From an uncultured Bacilli bacterium (lineage in GTDB: Bacteria; Bacillota_I; Bacilli_A; RF39; UBA660), in NCBI GenBank assembly GCA_944372195.1, contig CALVYK010000011.1:1-42769 (forward strand): a stretch of DNA of 42,769 nt, in the 5' to 3' direction. The position numbers were made by a program, and so were the translations under genes. Below, piece after piece: positions 42,625 through 42,769 of this stretch (position 1 is its first letter; each line of letters begins with the position of its first letter). The notes beneath the pieces were generated by a model that did no database searches, was not told where the DNA came from, and worked only from the letters and a program-made list of their open reading frames with translations.

Positions 42625-42769
42625 TAATGATGAGAATAATAATTAGTAATCAATGCCAGTAAAGATTGAAAAAAGATAATGAAAAAATAAAGTTGTGAAT
42701 TGAAAAAGTAAATTCCAGTTTCATAATATGAAATTAAAATGTAAGAGAAACGTCTGTAATAAAGGCGTT
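42625..42769 (+). promoter_or_regulatory. possible T-box-like leader RNA, cut by the window edge
   Basis: No ORF is visible here. The region is a chain of small hairpins: TCAAT/ATTGA, GAATT/AATTC, TTTCAT/ATGAAA, and AACGTCT/AGGCGTT at the very end. AGTA motifs near its start and GTAAGAGAAACGTCTG near its end resemble the stem I to stem II part of T-box leaders (AGAGA then a hairpin). The diagnostic T-box sequence and terminator would lie beyond the window, so another structured leader remains possible. Confidence 0.35.

Noticed and set aside
42623..42628. TATAAT near the right edge as -10 for TTGACA at 42590
   Set aside because: The spacing is 27 bases; CATAAT at 42612-42617 has normal spacing and is preferred.

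Overview
The window comes from a very AT-rich, low-GC Bacillota that uses the standard genetic code: TGA serves as a stop (for example recA, thrS, nth-side genes) and Trp is TGG. It encodes many endospore proteins (SpoVIF, SpoIVA, SpoVID, a YsxE-like protein, GerM, GerE, SpoIIIAH). Gene order follows the Bacillus pattern in several places: spoIVA-HU, dnaD-nth-ponA-recU, gpsB-rnpB, rodZ-pgsA-recA-rny, lon...spoVID-ysxE and gerM/gerE. The gaps are short and several proteins are trimmed (ThrRS without its TGS domain, a short SpoVID, RodZ without its periplasmic domain). I infer a streamlined, probably uncultured gut-type Bacilli lineage (RF39/Erysipelotrichales-like), but no species is named by the sequence.

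Layout. 1-5.6 kb: hisS, a small unknown gene, spoVIF, spoIVA, a gene resembling part of a sigma factor, HU and the CCA-adding enzyme. 5.6-14.5 kb: one long co-directional run of gpmI, a tiny membrane ORF, a phosphodiester glycosidase, dusB, an RDD membrane protein, lysS, a cysteine-rich secreted/membrane protein, a histidine phosphatase and ackA. 14.5-20.1 kb: nrnA-dnaD-nth facing recU-ponA. 20.1-26.7 kb: a 29-codon ORF, gpsB, RNase P RNA, a short rodZ, pgsA and recA facing a herA-like ATPase, then RNase Y. 26.7-32.6 kb: a Tyr/Pro-rich small protein, a catalytically dead deacetylase-like protein, lon, an unknown gene, spoVID, ysxE-like and a 56-aa membrane ORF. 32.6-37.1 kb: an active-looking PASTA-deacetylase, a threonine T-box leader, a 164-aa unknown gene coupled to a TGS-less thrS, then galU. 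37.2-42.8 kb: tRNA-Arg(UCU), an M23 endopeptidase plus holin-like pair, a CmpB-type membrane protein plus glycosyltransferase, then leftward genes (59-aa protein, gerM, gerE, spoIIIAH) and a truncated leader RNA at the right edge.

The genes work together mainly in spore formation (coat basement SpoIVA/SpoVID/YsxE; engulfment channel SpoIIIAH with GerM; late mother-cell control by GerE), wall synthesis (PBP1, GpsB, RodZ, deacetylase, GalU), DNA maintenance (RecA, RecU, Nth, DnaD, HU, HerA), RNA processing (RNase P, RNase Y, NrnA, CCA enzyme, DusB) and translation (His-, Lys- and ThrRS). Two promoter patterns recur before the sporulation genes: AC-N16-CATAnnnTA (sigma-K type) before spoVIF, gerE and the Tyr/Pro-rich gene, and an A/T-rich box-N13-CATA-type box (sigma-E type) before spoIVA and gerM, with weaker forms before spoVID and spoIIIAH. 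Most terminator hairpins contain the stop codon of the gene they end, and several are shared by convergent genes. The observations most worth following are the possible split ThrRS, the sigma-region-2-like protein beside spoIVA, the cysteine-rich protein with a VirB2-like tail, and the detached spoIIIAH. All functional calls are by eye from motifs and context; no database search was run.
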